Below are positions 8,536-17,969 of a DNA stretch of 64,000 bases, piece after piece. Origin of the DNA: JAAZKA01 sp034926225 (GTDB taxonomy: Bacteria > Bacillota > Clostridia > Oscillospirales > QAMX01); NCBI GenBank assembly GCA_034926225.1, contig JAYFRF010000001.1, positions 1 to 64,000 on the forward strand. Direction: 5' to 3'. The number at the start of each line of letters is the position of its first letter. Within the stretch, counting starts at the first letter, position 1. The notes beneath the pieces are model-generated. The model saw only the letters and a program-made list of their open reading frames with translations. It had not been told where the DNA came from and made no database searches. The position numbers and the translations under genes are program-made.

Positions 8536-10293
8536 TTATTTCTCTACCGGAATTTCAATCGTAATCTTACACCCGCGATCCGGCGCGGCATCCACATGGA
8601 ACGTTACATTACCGCACAGCAGCCGCAGCCGATCCGCAATATTCGCAACGCCGATTCCTTCACCACCGGCGCCAGCACCCATGTTCAGCGTAACCCTTAC
8701 ACGTTCCAACATTTCCAAATCCATGCCGATCCCATCGTCTTCTACGCACAGACGCACATGGCTATCATCCGGCATTTCCCCGGAAATATACAGATGTCCA
8801 GCGCCTTTCGGCTCCAACCCGTGGACGACCGCATTTTCCACAATCGGCTGCAAGATCATTTTCGGCAGCGGTAATTCTAATACCTCGTCGCTGAAATCAT
8901 ATATTACCTCAAACGCACCGGAAAATCTCGTCCCTTGAATGGATAAATAGGCCCGTATAATCTCCAATTCACGCCGCAGCGGTACCCGTTCCTCGCCCTT
9001 GACACTGTATCGCAGTATTAAGGACAAGCTTTTGAGCGTTTCCGCAGTCCTCTGCGCATTTTCAGTATAGGCAAGGCCGATACTGGCTTCCAGCGTATTA
9101 TAAAGAAAATGCGGATTCAGCTGACTTCTCAGCCACGATAGTTCGGTCTGTTTCTTCAAAAGCTCCGTTTTGTACAATTTCTCCTGCGCCAGTACCAGCT
9201 GTCCGGTCAACGCATTCTCGCGTTCCAACATGCGGTTGAATTCCGCCGAAATCTCTTCAATTTCAGCGCATCCGGAAAGTTTAATGATCCGGTCGCTGCT
9301 GGCGCTCCGAAAAGCACGCAGCAATGCCGCAAATCTATGCAGCGGAACCGTCAGCGCGTTTCGCATCAGCCGGAACATAAACAGCATCACAACCGCCAGG
9401 CACGCAAGCATCCATGCCACGATCGTACGCAGCCAGGATACTTCGTTCTGTATGGCGCTTTTCGGCGTCACAGACAGCAAATATCCCTCGATCGGCTCAA
9501 GATACGTATAATGGGCGATATAGGTTTCCTTCCCGATCCTGTATTCTTCGCCGCCGCCCTCTGTCTTCCAAGTAAGCGATGAAATAATTGTATCTACGAT
9601 CCCCTCCGGGATCGCATTGCTTATATTTTGCGAACGGACGACCGAATCTCTGTCGATGAGGTAGATTCCCATCCCATACGCGCCTTCAAAGTCCGTTATC
9701 GCTAAATAATCGCGGTCCACCACCATCGCGATAACGCCAAGATCATACGTTTTCGTAGCTCCCCACAAATCGTATAGGGGAGAGGTGACGACAAAGGTAT
9801 GCATGATCTCCTTTTGATCCGAACCGCTGCCGTCTAGGAATTCATAGTAATAATCGGCGTTTTTTGGGAGATTTTGAAACACCTCGTTATAATATGAGCG
9901 CCGGCCGCTGGAGAAATAGTCGACGCCGTTGTTGCCCATCACGAAAAAGAACCGGATATGCCGAATGAACACCGAAAGCCGTCCGACCTGAGAAGTAATT
10001 TGCGTATAGGCATCATACCGCTGCGCCTGATCGGTATGATACAGGTATAACGCAACGTTTTTATCATAACCGACACTTTGCAAAATCCCCTCGAGCGTAT
10101 CGGTCTTTTCCTCTATGGAATCCTTCATCTGCGTCAGCGTCTGCGAGGTATACAGGATGTTCTGCTCGGTTAAAGATGCGGCAATTGTAAAATAAGCAGC
10201 AATAAAAACTGCGCAGATCGCCGCGACGATCGCGGCGACAAATATACGGAGCTGAAGTGAAATCGAGAGCTGTGCAAAACGCCGTTGCTTCAC
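8536..10293 (-). CDS. Sensor histidine kinase (YesM/LytS-type)
   Basis: 585 aa. TM1 about 17-40, a large extracellular sensor region (41-288, Cache-like), TM2 about 289-309, a HAMP-like linker, then His_kinase with phospho-acceptor His395 in QLNPHFLYNTLE and a HATPase domain with the N-box QPIVENAVVHG and a GxGIGVANI G-box. The GTG start at 10293 is set by AAAGGAGG nine bases upstream. It has its own promoter and is separated from the transporter genes by a terminator, allowing constant low-level synthesis of the sensor. The signal is probably the sugar, or its binding lipoprotein, imported by the adjacent ABC system. Confidence 0.93.
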   Translation of the reverse strand: MKQRRFAQLSISLQLRIFVAAIVAAICAVFIAAYFTIAASLTEQNILYTSQTLTQMKDSIEEKTDTLEGILQSVGYDKNVALYLYHTDQAQRYDAYTQITSQVGRLSVFIRHIRFFFVMGNNGVDYFSSGRRSYYNEVFQNLPKNADYYYEFLDGSGSDQKEIMHTFVVTSPLYDLWGATKTYDLGVIAMVVDRDYLAITDFEGAYGMGIYLIDRDSVVRSQNISNAIPEGIVDTIISSLTWKTEGGGEEYRIGKETYIAHYTYLEPIEGYLLSVTPKSAIQNEVSWLRTIVAWMLACLAVVMLFMFRLMRNALTVPLHRFAALLRAFRSASSDRIIKLSGCAEIEEISAEFNRMLERENALTGQLVLAQEKLYKTELLKKQTELSWLRSQLNPHFLYNTLEASIGLAYTENAQRTAETLKSLSLILRYSVKGEERVPLRRELEIIRAYLSIQGTRFSGAFEVIYDFSDEVLELPLPKMILQPIVENAVVHGLEPKGAGHLYISGEMPDDSHVRLCVEDDGIGMDLEMLERVRVTLNMGAGAGGEGIGVANIADRLRLLCGNVTFHVDAAPDRGCKITIEIPVEK

Positions 10294-10317
10294 TTCTTTC
10301 GACCTCCTTTATATCTC

Positions 10318-10346
10318 ATTATACATGAATTTCGTACAATACACAA
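10318..10346 (-). promoter_or_regulatory. Promoter of the YesM/YesN pair
   Basis: Minus-strand -10 TATAAT (10318-10323, perfect), a 17-bp spacer, and a weak -35 TTGTGT (10341-10346). It lies 25 bp upstream of the kinase start. Confidence 0.6.
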
Positions 10347-10400
10347 GGGGTATAACATCACTTTTTTAATCCATTTAAAACCACACGCCTTTGACACATA

Positions 10401-10442
10401 AAAAAGCGGGGGAGCTGTTATCCACAAGCTCTCCCGCTTTTT
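10401..10442. terminator. Terminator between transporter operon and two-component genes
   Basis: 16-bp arms (from 10401 and to 10442) beginning AAAAAGCGGG and ending CCCGCTTTTT, with one G-U pair and a 10-base loop. It is symmetric with an A-run and a T-run, so it works in either direction; here it ends the solute-binding-protein transcript. Confidence 0.88.
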
Positions 10443-10456
10443 ATGAATTAATTTAC

Positions 10457-12211
10457 TTAACGGCCGGCAGCCTTATAAAGGTCGTTCATTTCTGCGATAA
10501 CCTTATCGTAACCATTCGCCATCAGTTGATTGACGGTTTCCTGCCACTTGGCTTCGACGTCATCCGCCGTCATGATATCGTTCAGGATCTTCTTATAATC
10601 CGCGCCGGCGGTGTCATAATCGACGGTATCAACGAGGAAGAGATCCGCGACGTAGGGGAGATTCGCGGGCTCCGCGCCCTGCACGTTGATCGCATAATCC
10701 ATGGATTCCTTATCCATATCGACAAGCTCCTGATATGCGGAAGGATTGTCGAGCGTACGGACGGAGGACCAATTCGAAAGTACCGTCAGTGCGGAAATCT
10801 TATACTTGGTCGCGATCGTCACCTCGGAGCCGTCGGCATTTTTACCGAGATCGTATTTGACATATTCACCGTTGGCATCCCATTCGTAGTCAACATCTTC
10901 AATGCCGAGCGCAAGCTGATAATAGCCTTCCAGAGACAGGAGCCAATCCATCAGCGCGAGGCAACGGTCTGCCTTCGCATCGTCAACTGCGGAGGAAAGG
11001 TAGGTTTCAGACCAGCAGAGCGAGCTGGTACGATATTCCGGATGGCCGGAGGAAGTATTAAACCACGGCACATAGCCGATCAGGTCGGTAAAGCTGGTCA
11101 CACCGTCATAATCGCCGGCTTCGATTTTCGGTTCAAAGTACTTATACATTTCAGCGGTGCCGCCGTAATACGGACCGGAATGGAGATAGATACCAGCAAC
11201 GCCGTTCTTAAACTTGTCGCGGCCTTCTTCGCCGGAGAGGATGATATAGTCAGGATCAATGACGCCTGCCTGATAGAAACGCGCCATCGTCTTCATGCCT
11301 TCGAGGAATTCTTCCGTCGCCCAGCAGGGGACAAGCGTTCCGTCATCCGCATAGACCCAGTGGAAGCCACCCAGCGCCGCCGGGCAGTCACCGTTCATCA
11401 GATAGGACATCCAGCCGAAGTCGTAGCCCGTAATCGCGATGGTATTTTTGATGCCGTCGCCATCGGGATCGTTTTCCTGGAACTTAACGCACAGATCCAG
11501 CAGCTCATCCACATTGGACGGAACGGTTTCAACACCGACATTATGCATCCAGTCTAAGCGGATCAGCGCGCCGTAGTCGTTGATGAAGTTTTCCGCGCTC
11601 GGTACATTCGGACGAAGGATGCCGTAGAGCGGATCATCCATCGACTTCGCGCGATTCTTGATCAGCGCTTCATCGCTGCTCATCACAGCGTACACATTCG
11701 GGTAGTTATCGAGAGATGGGAGCGCACGGACGACGCCCTGAGAGGTCCACTTATCAAAGGTAGAGCTATCGGCGGCCTCGTAAGCGGTCATATCCGGCAG
11801 GGAAGCGGTAGACGCCCAAAGCAGGATCTTTTCGGAGTAATCGCCCCATGTCACAGGATACGGCTCGATCTCGATGTTGAACTTATCATAGACGAGATCA
11901 CGAAGCGCATCCGGCTCATCGGTAATCATATTGCCGATGTTCCAAACGGCGATGCTAATGCTCATGTGATCCTCATAGGTCGGGCCGGCAGCATCGGTAG
12001 CGGGAGCGGTGGTCGCGGAAGCCATCGTCATAACAGAAGTGGTGGTAGCCGTCGTCGCGGCGGCAGTAGTGGTGGCGGCTGCTGTAGTAGTTGCCGCTGT
12101 GGTCGTCGCAGCGGTGGTGGCTGTACCGCCGGAACCGGAACAGCCCGCAAAGCAGGTGACAATGAATGCCAGTGTTAAAACGACGCAAAGGATACGGGAA
12201 TTGCGTTTCAT
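10457..12211 (-). CDS. Carbohydrate ABC transporter substrate-binding lipoprotein
   Basis: 584 aa. Signal peptide with lipobox TCFAGC, lipidated Cys24. Residues about 31-70 are a low-complexity linker of Thr and Ala runs. The rest is a large extracellular solute-binding domain (SBP family 1, LplA-like size), ending in a Lys-rich short helix. It captures a sugar or oligosaccharide for the two upstream permeases (LplB- and LplC-like). No ATPase gene is present in the operon, usual for this family, in which a shared MsmK-type ATPase serves many permeases. The substrate cannot be named from sequence. Confidence 0.92.
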   Translation of the reverse strand: MKRNSRILCVVLTLAFIVTCFAGCSGSGGTATTAATTTAATTTAAATTTAAATTATTTSVMTMASATTAPATDAAGPTYEDHMSISIAVWNIGNMITDEPDALRDLVYDKFNIEIEPYPVTWGDYSEKILLWASTASLPDMTAYEAADSSTFDKWTSQGVVRALPSLDNYPNVYAVMSSDEALIKNRAKSMDDPLYGILRPNVPSAENFINDYGALIRLDWMHNVGVETVPSNVDELLDLCVKFQENDPDGDGIKNTIAITGYDFGWMSYLMNGDCPAALGGFHWVYADDGTLVPCWATEEFLEGMKTMARFYQAGVIDPDYIILSGEEGRDKFKNGVAGIYLHSGPYYGGTAEMYKYFEPKIEAGDYDGVTSFTDLIGYVPWFNTSSGHPEYRTSSLCWSETYLSSAVDDAKADRCLALMDWLLSLEGYYQLALGIEDVDYEWDANGEYVKYDLGKNADGSEVTIATKYKISALTVLSNWSSVRTLDNPSAYQELVDMDKESMDYAINVQGAEPANLPYVADLFLVDTVDYDTAGADYKKILNDIMTADDVEAKWQETVNQLMANGYDKVIAEMNDLYKAAGR

Positions 12212-12270
12212 GGTGTTTCCTCCTTTTCATATTCCCAATAACGCGCTTTCTTACGCGGTGTTGGATTGTT

Positions 12271-13167
12271 TTAGCCCTTAACGCCTCCGAGAAGAATGCC
12301 CTTGGTAAAATATTTCTGCACAAACGGATACACACAGAAGATCGGGATGGTTGCGACGGCTACTGTTGCCATTTTTAAGCCGAGCTGATAGGTCGTCTTC
12401 TCGTTCGACGCAATCTGTGCGGCCATACCCTGTAGATTCGCCGTTGTGTCCAGAATCATCTCGCGCAGCAGCAGCTGCAGCGGGTATTTCATCTTATCTC
12501 GTATGAGCAGCATTGCCGTGTACCAGTCGTTCCACTTGCCGACCGCAATGAACAGTGCGATCGTCGCGATGATCGGTGTCGACATCGGTAAAACGATCTT
12601 AAACAGTATCACTATATCGTTTGCCCCGTCAACCTTGGCGCTTTCCTCGATGCTTTCCGGTAATTCCTGAAAAAAGTTCTTGATCAAGACGATATTAAAC
12701 GCACCGACGAGCGACGGCCAGATCATGACCCATACGCTGTCACGCAGACCGAGCTGAACGCAGGTGATGTAGAACGGAATCATACCGCCGCCGAAGAACA
12801 TTGTGAAGATTATAAAGTTGAACATGAACCGTCGCCCGGGCAGGTGAGTCTTGGAAAGGGGATATGCCGCCGCGACGCAGATGATCACGCCGAGAATCGT
12901 CGTTACGATCGTGACAAATACGGTCGTCTTGATTGACGCCCAGAAGAAGCGGTTTTGAAAAATCATCTTGTACCAGCTCGTATCAAATACCGTCGGGTAC
13001 CAGTATAGCGCCTGGGACTGTACGGCTTCGTAGTTGGCAAATGAGACGATGATCATATAATAGAAGGGGAAAAACGTAATGAATGCGATAATTGAGAGGA
13101 TGGTATAATTAATAATGTCGAACTTAGTAATGCGGTTGTATATGCTGTGATGAACCTTTCCAGTCAT
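12271..13167 (-). CDS. Carbohydrate ABC transporter permease (LplC/YtcP-like)
   Basis: 298 aa with six TM segments (starting about residues 20, 80, 110, 140, 185 and 265). The EAA loop, EESAKVDGANDIVILFKIVLP, shortened here to EESAKVDGAND, contacts the ATPase. The start at 13167 is preferred because AGGAGG lies 10 bases upstream; the first in-frame ATG at 13176 leaves a single base between the ribosome site and the start. It pairs with the preceding permease gene, which ends 22 bases upstream, and precedes the binding-protein gene. Confidence 0.92.
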   Translation of the reverse strand: MTGKVHHSIYNRITKFDIINYTILSIIAFITFFPFYYMIIVSFANYEAVQSQALYWYPTVFDTSWYKMIFQNRFFWASIKTTVFVTIVTTILGVIICVAAAYPLSKTHLPGRRFMFNFIIFTMFFGGGMIPFYITCVQLGLRDSVWVMIWPSLVGAFNIVLIKNFFQELPESIEESAKVDGANDIVILFKIVLPMSTPIIATIALFIAVGKWNDWYTAMLLIRDKMKYPLQLLLREMILDTTANLQGMAAQIASNEKTTYQLGLKMATVAVATIPIFCVYPFVQKYFTKGILLGGVKG

Positions 13168-13188
13168 GTCCGTCATGCCTCCTATCTT

Positions 13189-14148
13189 TTAATAGATGCC
13201 GCGGCCGTTGATTTTATAGACAAGACCGTTAGCGAAGAGCAGCAACGCGAAATTCACCAGAGATTTGAACAGACCTATCGCCGTTGTATACCCAAAATCG
13301 GAGCCTTGCTTAAACTGGGTACGATAAACGAGTGTATCGATGATATCCGTAACATCCTGAACCGCTGCGTTGTAAAGATTGAATATCTGATCAAAGCCGG
13401 CGTTCATTAAGGACGCAACCTGCATCACGAACAGAATGATGATCGTCATCTTGATCGAGGGTAGGGTGATATACCAGCAAAGCTGTCGTCTCGTCGCGCC
13501 GTCGATGCGTCCCGCCTCATATAACTCTGGACTGATGCCCGTGATGGATGCCAGATAGATGATGGCGGACCAACCTGCCTCCTTCCAGTTGGAGGTTGCA
13601 TAGAGGAAGGCACGGAATGTTTTAGGATTGGATAGTATCATTGTTTTTGGCTGCCCCAGGAGAACTAATAATTGGTTAATAATTCCTTCGTTTGCAAATA
13701 AGGAAAAGAACAAGCCGGTCACAATGACCCAGGAGATGAAGTGGGGGAAGGTGTAGACTGTCTGAACGACGCGCTTGTATTTCGAACTGCGTACTTCGTT
13801 TAAAAGAAGCGCCATAACTATCGGGATTGGAAACTCGTAAATCAGACGAGAAGCGCTGATGATAAGTGTGTTCTTCAACGCATTGAAAAACGAAGGATTG
13901 CGAAATACGCGAATAAAGTTATACATTCCGTGATTTTTCGCAAAGGGAGAGAATAATATTCCCTTCGAAAAGTCGAAATCTTTAAATGCCAACAGCACGC
14001 CGTACATCGGATAATACGCGAAGATTATGAGCAGGATAAACGCCGGTAAATACATAAGGTACATGTATTTGTTCTGCCCGATCGCAATCCAAGTGTTGCG
14101 TCTTTGTTGCCTGCGCGCAAGCTTTTGGTCCTGTATTTGCATTGCCAT
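13189..14148 (-). CDS. Carbohydrate ABC transporter permease (LplB-like)
   Basis: 319 aa, six TM segments, with the N-terminal YLMYLPAFILLIIFAYYPMYG typical of LplB/MalF-like polysaccharide permeases (first part YLMYLPAFILL) and an EAA loop with YEAGRIDGATRRQLCWYI. First gene of the transport operon. AAGGAGAG lies 10 bases before the ATG. It forms the membrane channel with the next permease; energy is presumably supplied by a separately encoded ATPase. Confidence 0.92.
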   Translation of the reverse strand: MAMQIQDQKLARRQQRRNTWIAIGQNKYMYLMYLPAFILLIIFAYYPMYGVLLAFKDFDFSKGILFSPFAKNHGMYNFIRVFRNPSFFNALKNTLIISASRLIYEFPIPIVMALLLNEVRSSKYKRVVQTVYTFPHFISWVIVTGLFFSLFANEGIINQLLVLLGQPKTMILSNPKTFRAFLYATSNWKEAGWSAIIYLASITGISPELYEAGRIDGATRRQLCWYITLPSIKMTIIILFVMQVASLMNAGFDQIFNLYNAAVQDVTDIIDTLVYRTQFKQGSDFGYTTAIGLFKSLVNFALLLFANGLVYKINGRGIY

Positions 14149-14193
14149 GCGCTTCGTCTCTCCTTCTTTATTATGTTTCCTTTAATATAATTT

Positions 14194-14202
14194 ATTATAA
14201 CA
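14194..14202 (-). promoter_or_regulatory. Extended -10 promoter of the sugar ABC operon
   Basis: The minus strand reads TGTTATAAT, an extended -10 (TGnTATAAT), with the TATAAT at 14194-14199. No good -35 is seen, which suits an operon needing an activator such as the YesN-like regulator. Confidence 0.5.
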
Positions 14203-14300
14203 AAACCTGTTGGAATCGCATATCAACAGATGTTAGAAAAATATGTTCTTTTTACACATGTGTTAATATTCTTCTCACAATCTTTCTCCTGTGCGCAAAG

Positions 14301-14342
14301 TAAAACGGCGGCATAAACACATCAAAAATGTTTATACCGCCG
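14301..14342 (-). terminator. Terminator of the ftsEX-ctpA operon
   Basis: Arms 14306-14319 and 14329-14342 (CGGCGG...CCGCCG) pair over 14 bp with one mismatch. On the minus strand the stem is followed by TTTTAC. It lies just after the S41 peptidase stop and upstream of the sugar operon promoter. Confidence 0.8.
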
Positions 14343-14357
14343 TCTGTATGCATTTTA

Positions 14358-15551
14358 TTATTTACTAAGCAGCTCGATCGCTTTCTGCATCTGCGGATCC
14401 TCCGCAAAGGTCATCGCGCTGAAATTGACCGTCTCTTCGTAGGTCAATGGCACCTCATAATCCGGGGTGATACCGATTCCGCCAAGACTCTTTCCGCTGG
14501 GCGTCGTATATTGCAGTGTGGAAATAGCAATAGCGGAGCCGTCGGAAAGCTTGTAGGTTGTCTGCGCATAGCATTTCCCAGTCGTCTTCATGCCCACAAC
14601 CGTTGCCGCACCATACTCCTGCAGCGCCGCCGCAAAGAACTCCGCCGCGCTATAGGAATATTCATGCGCCAGCACCACCATCGGCATGTCGATATACGAT
14701 GCATCCGAGGAGAGAGTACCTTCGATGCCCTTTTTATCGACCCAGCGGATCAGGGTGCCCTCCGGCAGCAGTAAATCCAGCATGTCCGCCAAGACATCCA
14801 ACCGCCCACCGGGATTGAATCGCACGTCGAAGATGAAGGATTGTGCTCCATCCGTGATCAATTCCTCAACCGCCGCGCGGAATTGCGTGTTAGCATTCTC
14901 CGAAAAGCTGGAAATCCGGATATATCCGATATTCCCCTCTAAAAGCTCGGATTGCAGCTCCCGCTCCGTGATGCGTTCACGGGTAACCGTTATATCTTGC
15001 GTTTCACCGGTGGATGCGCGGAAGATAGTTAACACGACATCCGTGCCTTCCTCGCCCCGCACTGTATCGAAGGCCGCTGTAGAGCCTAACGCCAATGTAT
15101 CGCGTCCATCTACCGCCGTGATCAGGTCGAAAAAGCGGATGCCAGCGCGATGGGCAGGGGAGTCTGTATAGACCTCCGTAACTCTCAAGCCCGCGCTTTC
15201 GTCGAAATAGGCCGTCACGCCGATACCGACGAAATCATCCGATGCGGTGTCGAGCGACGCTGCGTAATCGGACGCATTCATATAATATGACCAGCCGTCC
15301 GGTAATGCGGAAATCATACCTTCCGCCGCGCCTTCGATCAGCGTGTCGTTTTCAAGATCGTTCAGGATATAATACTCTGACAGATAGGCGCGAATTTCGT
15401 TGAGCTTCGCATATTCTGATTCCCGCTCCGAAAGCGCGGAGAGCCTGTCGGAAAAGCTATCCCAGATGGCTACGTAGCATATATTAAAGGTAACTGCCGC
15501 AGTCAGGAGGATCGCGGCGACCACGGTGCCGATCGAATAGCGTCGTTTCAT
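14358..15551 (-). CDS. S41 family C-terminal processing peptidase with PDZ domain
   Basis: 397 aa. An N-terminal signal anchor (about 8-28) puts the protease outside the membrane. The PDZ domain (about 105-185) is followed by the tail-specific protease fold: VRFNPGG at 243-249 and the Ser-Lys pair Ser301 (EYSYSAAEF) and Lys322 (GMKTTGK). It cuts proteins at their C-terminal tails. It is the last gene of a run of regulator, ftsE, ftsX and M23 peptidase, starting 11 bases after the M23 stop, so it may process or activate the cell-wall hydrolase complex at the septum. The exact target is inference. The symbol ctpA is commonly used but is not certain here. Confidence 0.93.
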   Translation of the reverse strand: MKRRYSIGTVVAAILLTAAVTFNICYVAIWDSFSDRLSALSERESEYAKLNEIRAYLSEYYILNDLENDTLIEGAAEGMISALPDGWSYYMNASDYAASLDTASDDFVGIGVTAYFDESAGLRVTEVYTDSPAHRAGIRFFDLITAVDGRDTLALGSTAAFDTVRGEEGTDVVLTIFRASTGETQDITVTRERITERELQSELLEGNIGYIRISSFSENANTQFRAAVEELITDGAQSFIFDVRFNPGGRLDVLADMLDLLLPEGTLIRWVDKKGIEGTLSSDASYIDMPMVVLAHEYSYSAAEFFAAALQEYGAATVVGMKTTGKCYAQTTYKLSDGSAIAISTLQYTTPSGKSLGGIGITPDYEVPLTYEETVNFSAMTFAEDPQMQKAIELLSK

Positions 15552-15562
15552 ACCTTATCCTT

Positions 15563-17044
15563 TTAGCCGAGATACTTCATCGGATCGACGGAGGAACCGT
15601 TCACCAAAACCGTAAAATGGAGGTGGTAGCCGGTCGAATAGCCCGTCATGCCGACCTTACCGATCTGTTCGCCAGCCGATACCGTCTGTCCCTCGGAAAC
15701 CGTCGCCGTCGTCATATGGGCGTACAGCGTCTGGATACCGCCGGAATGCGTAATGATCACATAATTACCGTACGCGTTTGAATATGTGACGGTCGTTACA
15801 GTGCCCGCCGCAGCCGCGACAATTTTCGCATTCTTCGCCGCCGCGATGTCGATACCGTTATGTAGTTTATAGACGCCGGTTATCGGATGGGTACGCATAC
15901 CGTATTTCGAGGTAACGTTACTGGAACTGGGGCAGGGCCAGGTCATGCTGGTAATTTTGCCGGAGGACGACGAAGACGAGGAAGACGACGCAGAGCTTGC
16001 TGCGGCTGCAGTTTTCGCGGCATCCTCCTGAGCTTTTTTAACTGCGTCCGCTTTGGCCTTTTTTGCGGCTTCTTCAGCGGCCTTTTTAGCGGCTTCAGCG
16101 GCTTTCCGCGCGGCTTCAGCTTTCTGTTCCGCTTTGATCGCATCCTTGGTCTTATCGATCTCGGCCTGCTGTGCAGCGATTTCCGCTTCCTTCGCCGCAA
16201 TTTCAGCGAGACTTGCCTGCAATTCCAGCTCAAAAAGGTCTTCCAAGTTCTCTGCTTCTGTCAAAGCCATGACGCTTTCATTTGTCTTGGTGTCGAGACG
16301 GACTAAAAGCGTATTGACATTCTCCGTTTGCAGCGCCAGCTCCGCCTCATATGCTACAAGCTTTTCCTGCGCCTCTCGCTCGGCCTGCTGATCGGCTTCC
16401 AGTTCCGCCTTTAATCCGGCTATGTATTCGCGAACTTCGGCGAGCCTTGCCATCAGGTTCCTGTCATAGCGTGCGATATCCGCCATCGCCTCCAGACGGA
16501 CGTACACATCCGTCAGGCTGGACGCGGAGAAGATCATCTGCAGCTCGGTTACGCTCTCACTTTCGGACATCGCGCGGATACGGGTCTTAAAGAGCTCGTA
16601 TTCCTCCGCTTCCTTCTGCTCGGCGTCAAGAAGATCGCGCGTCCTCTGGGCAATTTGCAGCGTGAGCTCGTCGATGATCTGCTGAGAAACGCTGATTTGC
16701 TCCATCGTCACGTTCATCTGCATATCGAGGTTGACTTTTTCGTCCATAAGTCCAGACTGACGATCCGCGAGGACGTTAAGCTGTCCCTCGATATCGGAAA
16801 TCTGGGAAGCCACCTCGTCCTTGTTTGTCTGGATTTCGGTGCGCTTATTATCCAGATCCGCTTTTTCGCCGTCCAACGCGGAAAGCTGTCCCTTCAGCCC
16901 TTCCAGCTTTTCATTAAGCTGGCGTTCCAGGTCGGTCGTCGCGAACGTGTACAGCACGCCCGCTCCGATGCTCAAAAGCAGCCCAAGCGCTAAAATCAGC
17001 GCGATGACCATGGTTAAAACCTTTGTGGCGCGAGTTTTCGTCAT
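15563..17044 (-). CDS. Coiled-coil M23 peptidoglycan peptidase (EnvC/PcsB/CwlO-like partner of FtsEX)
   Basis: 493 aa. N-terminal signal anchor (about 8-35), a long coiled coil of Gln, Glu and Ala-rich heptads (about 36-235), an Ala/Lys-rich helix (about 290-345), a short Ser-rich linker, and a C-terminal LytM/M23 zinc peptidase. Zinc ligands are seen in KLHNGIDIA and GYHLHF. It cleaves peptidoglycan cross-bridges. The start at 17044 has AAGGAGATGG upstream; an in-frame start at 17077 does not. It lies directly after ftsX, which in other bacteria binds such coiled-coil hydrolases outside the membrane and activates them through ATP hydrolysis by FtsE. Confidence 0.93.
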   Translation of the reverse strand: MTKTRATKVLTMVIALILALGLLLSIGAGVLYTFATTDLERQLNEKLEGLKGQLSALDGEKADLDNKRTEIQTNKDEVASQISDIEGQLNVLADRQSGLMDEKVNLDMQMNVTMEQISVSQQIIDELTLQIAQRTRDLLDAEQKEAEEYELFKTRIRAMSESESVTELQMIFSASSLTDVYVRLEAMADIARYDRNLMARLAEVREYIAGLKAELEADQQAEREAQEKLVAYEAELALQTENVNTLLVRLDTKTNESVMALTEAENLEDLFELELQASLAEIAAKEAEIAAQQAEIDKTKDAIKAEQKAEAARKAAEAAKKAAEEAAKKAKADAVKKAQEDAAKTAAAASSASSSSSSSSSGKITSMTWPCPSSSNVTSKYGMRTHPITGVYKLHNGIDIAAAKNAKIVAAAAGTVTTVTYSNAYGNYVIITHSGGIQTLYAHMTTATVSEGQTVSAGEQIGKVGMTGYSTGYHLHFTVLVNGSSVDPMKYLG

Positions 17045-17078
17045 TTTTCGTATCCATCTCCTTCTAAAAGGGCACACA

Positions 17079-17969
17079 TCACACGCGGAGGAACTTTCTG
17101 ATACTCAAAAGGCTTCCGCAAACGCCGATGAGGATTGCCGTGCCGGCATATGCCGCCGCATAGGGAAGCATATATTGTCTGAAGTCCGCAATTTTCATGA
17201 ACGACAGCGACGCAAGTCCGGAATCCAAAATTGCATTCCCGATTAACCACTGTAAGCCGAACGCGAGCGCCGCCGCGATCAGACTCAGAGTCAGGCTCTC
17301 GATGAAGAACGGCGCGCGGATAAAGCCGTCGGTCGCGCCGATCATCTTCATGATACCGATTTCCTCACGCCGGTCAAAGGTTGCAAGCTTGATCGTATTC
17401 GAAATCAGGAAGATTGAAACCATCCCAAGCATCAGCACGAACGTCAGGCTTGCATAGCCGAGGATATTGCGCAAATTTTGCAGCTGCGTCATCGCGTCGA
17501 TCGACGCATAGACCTCCGCAACCCCTCGCGTATTCTTCACGGCATCCACCGTTCCCGCGTAGTCGTCAATGCTGACGACCCAGATACGGTAACAGTTGCG
17601 CAAGGGATTGTCGTATTCCAACCCGTCGAGCAGGGAGGAGTCCTCTCCGAGCTCCTCGCGAAGATCGGCAAGGCCTCTGGCGCGATCGATATAATCGACG
17701 CCCGAAACATTCGGAATCTCGCGCAGCACGGTTTCCAGCGCCGCGGATTCTTCTTCAGTCAGCGTCTCATCGACATAGGCGCGGATATCGCCGGCGGAGC
17801 CGAGATCTGTGATCGTGCCGGTCAGCGTCAGCATCAGCAGTACAACGGTACCTGTCAGAATAAGGCAGGTTGTAATTACGCTGACGGACGCGAAACTCAT
17901 GAAGCCGTGCGTAAAAATGCCCCGCACGCCTTCTTTCATGAAGTATGTAAAGTTATGTCTGCTGCTCAT
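17079..17969 (-). CDS. ftsX: Cell division protein FtsX
   Basis: 296 aa. TM1 at about 25-50, a roughly 120-residue extracellular loop containing paired acidic segments, then three TM segments in the C-terminal half (about 165-190, 215-240, 265-290). This is the FtsX/MacB-type topology. FtsX passes conformational signals from cytoplasmic FtsE to the outside murein hydrolase. Its start overlaps the ftsE stop by 17 bp. The next gene is the M23 coiled-coil hydrolase expected to bind its extracellular loop. Confidence 0.95.
   Translation of the reverse strand: MSSRHNFTYFMKEGVRGIFTHGFMSFASVSVITTCLILTGTVVLLMLTLTGTITDLGSAGDIRAYVDETLTEEESAALETVLREIPNVSGVDYIDRARGLADLREELGEDSSLLDGLEYDNPLRNCYRIWVVSIDDYAGTVDAVKNTRGVAEVYASIDAMTQLQNLRNILGYASLTFVLMLGMVSIFLISNTIKLATFDRREEIGIMKMIGATDGFIRAPFFIESLTLSLIAAALAFGLQWLIGNAILDSGLASLSFMKIADFRQYMLPYAAAYAGTAILIGVCGSLLSIRKFLRV

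Noticed and set aside
10391..11557. Long open frame on the plus strand opposite the sugar-binding lipoprotein gene
   Set aside because: It is a mirror of the lipoprotein coding strand, with no family motif and no ribosome site; the lipoprotein has a signal peptide and full operon context.
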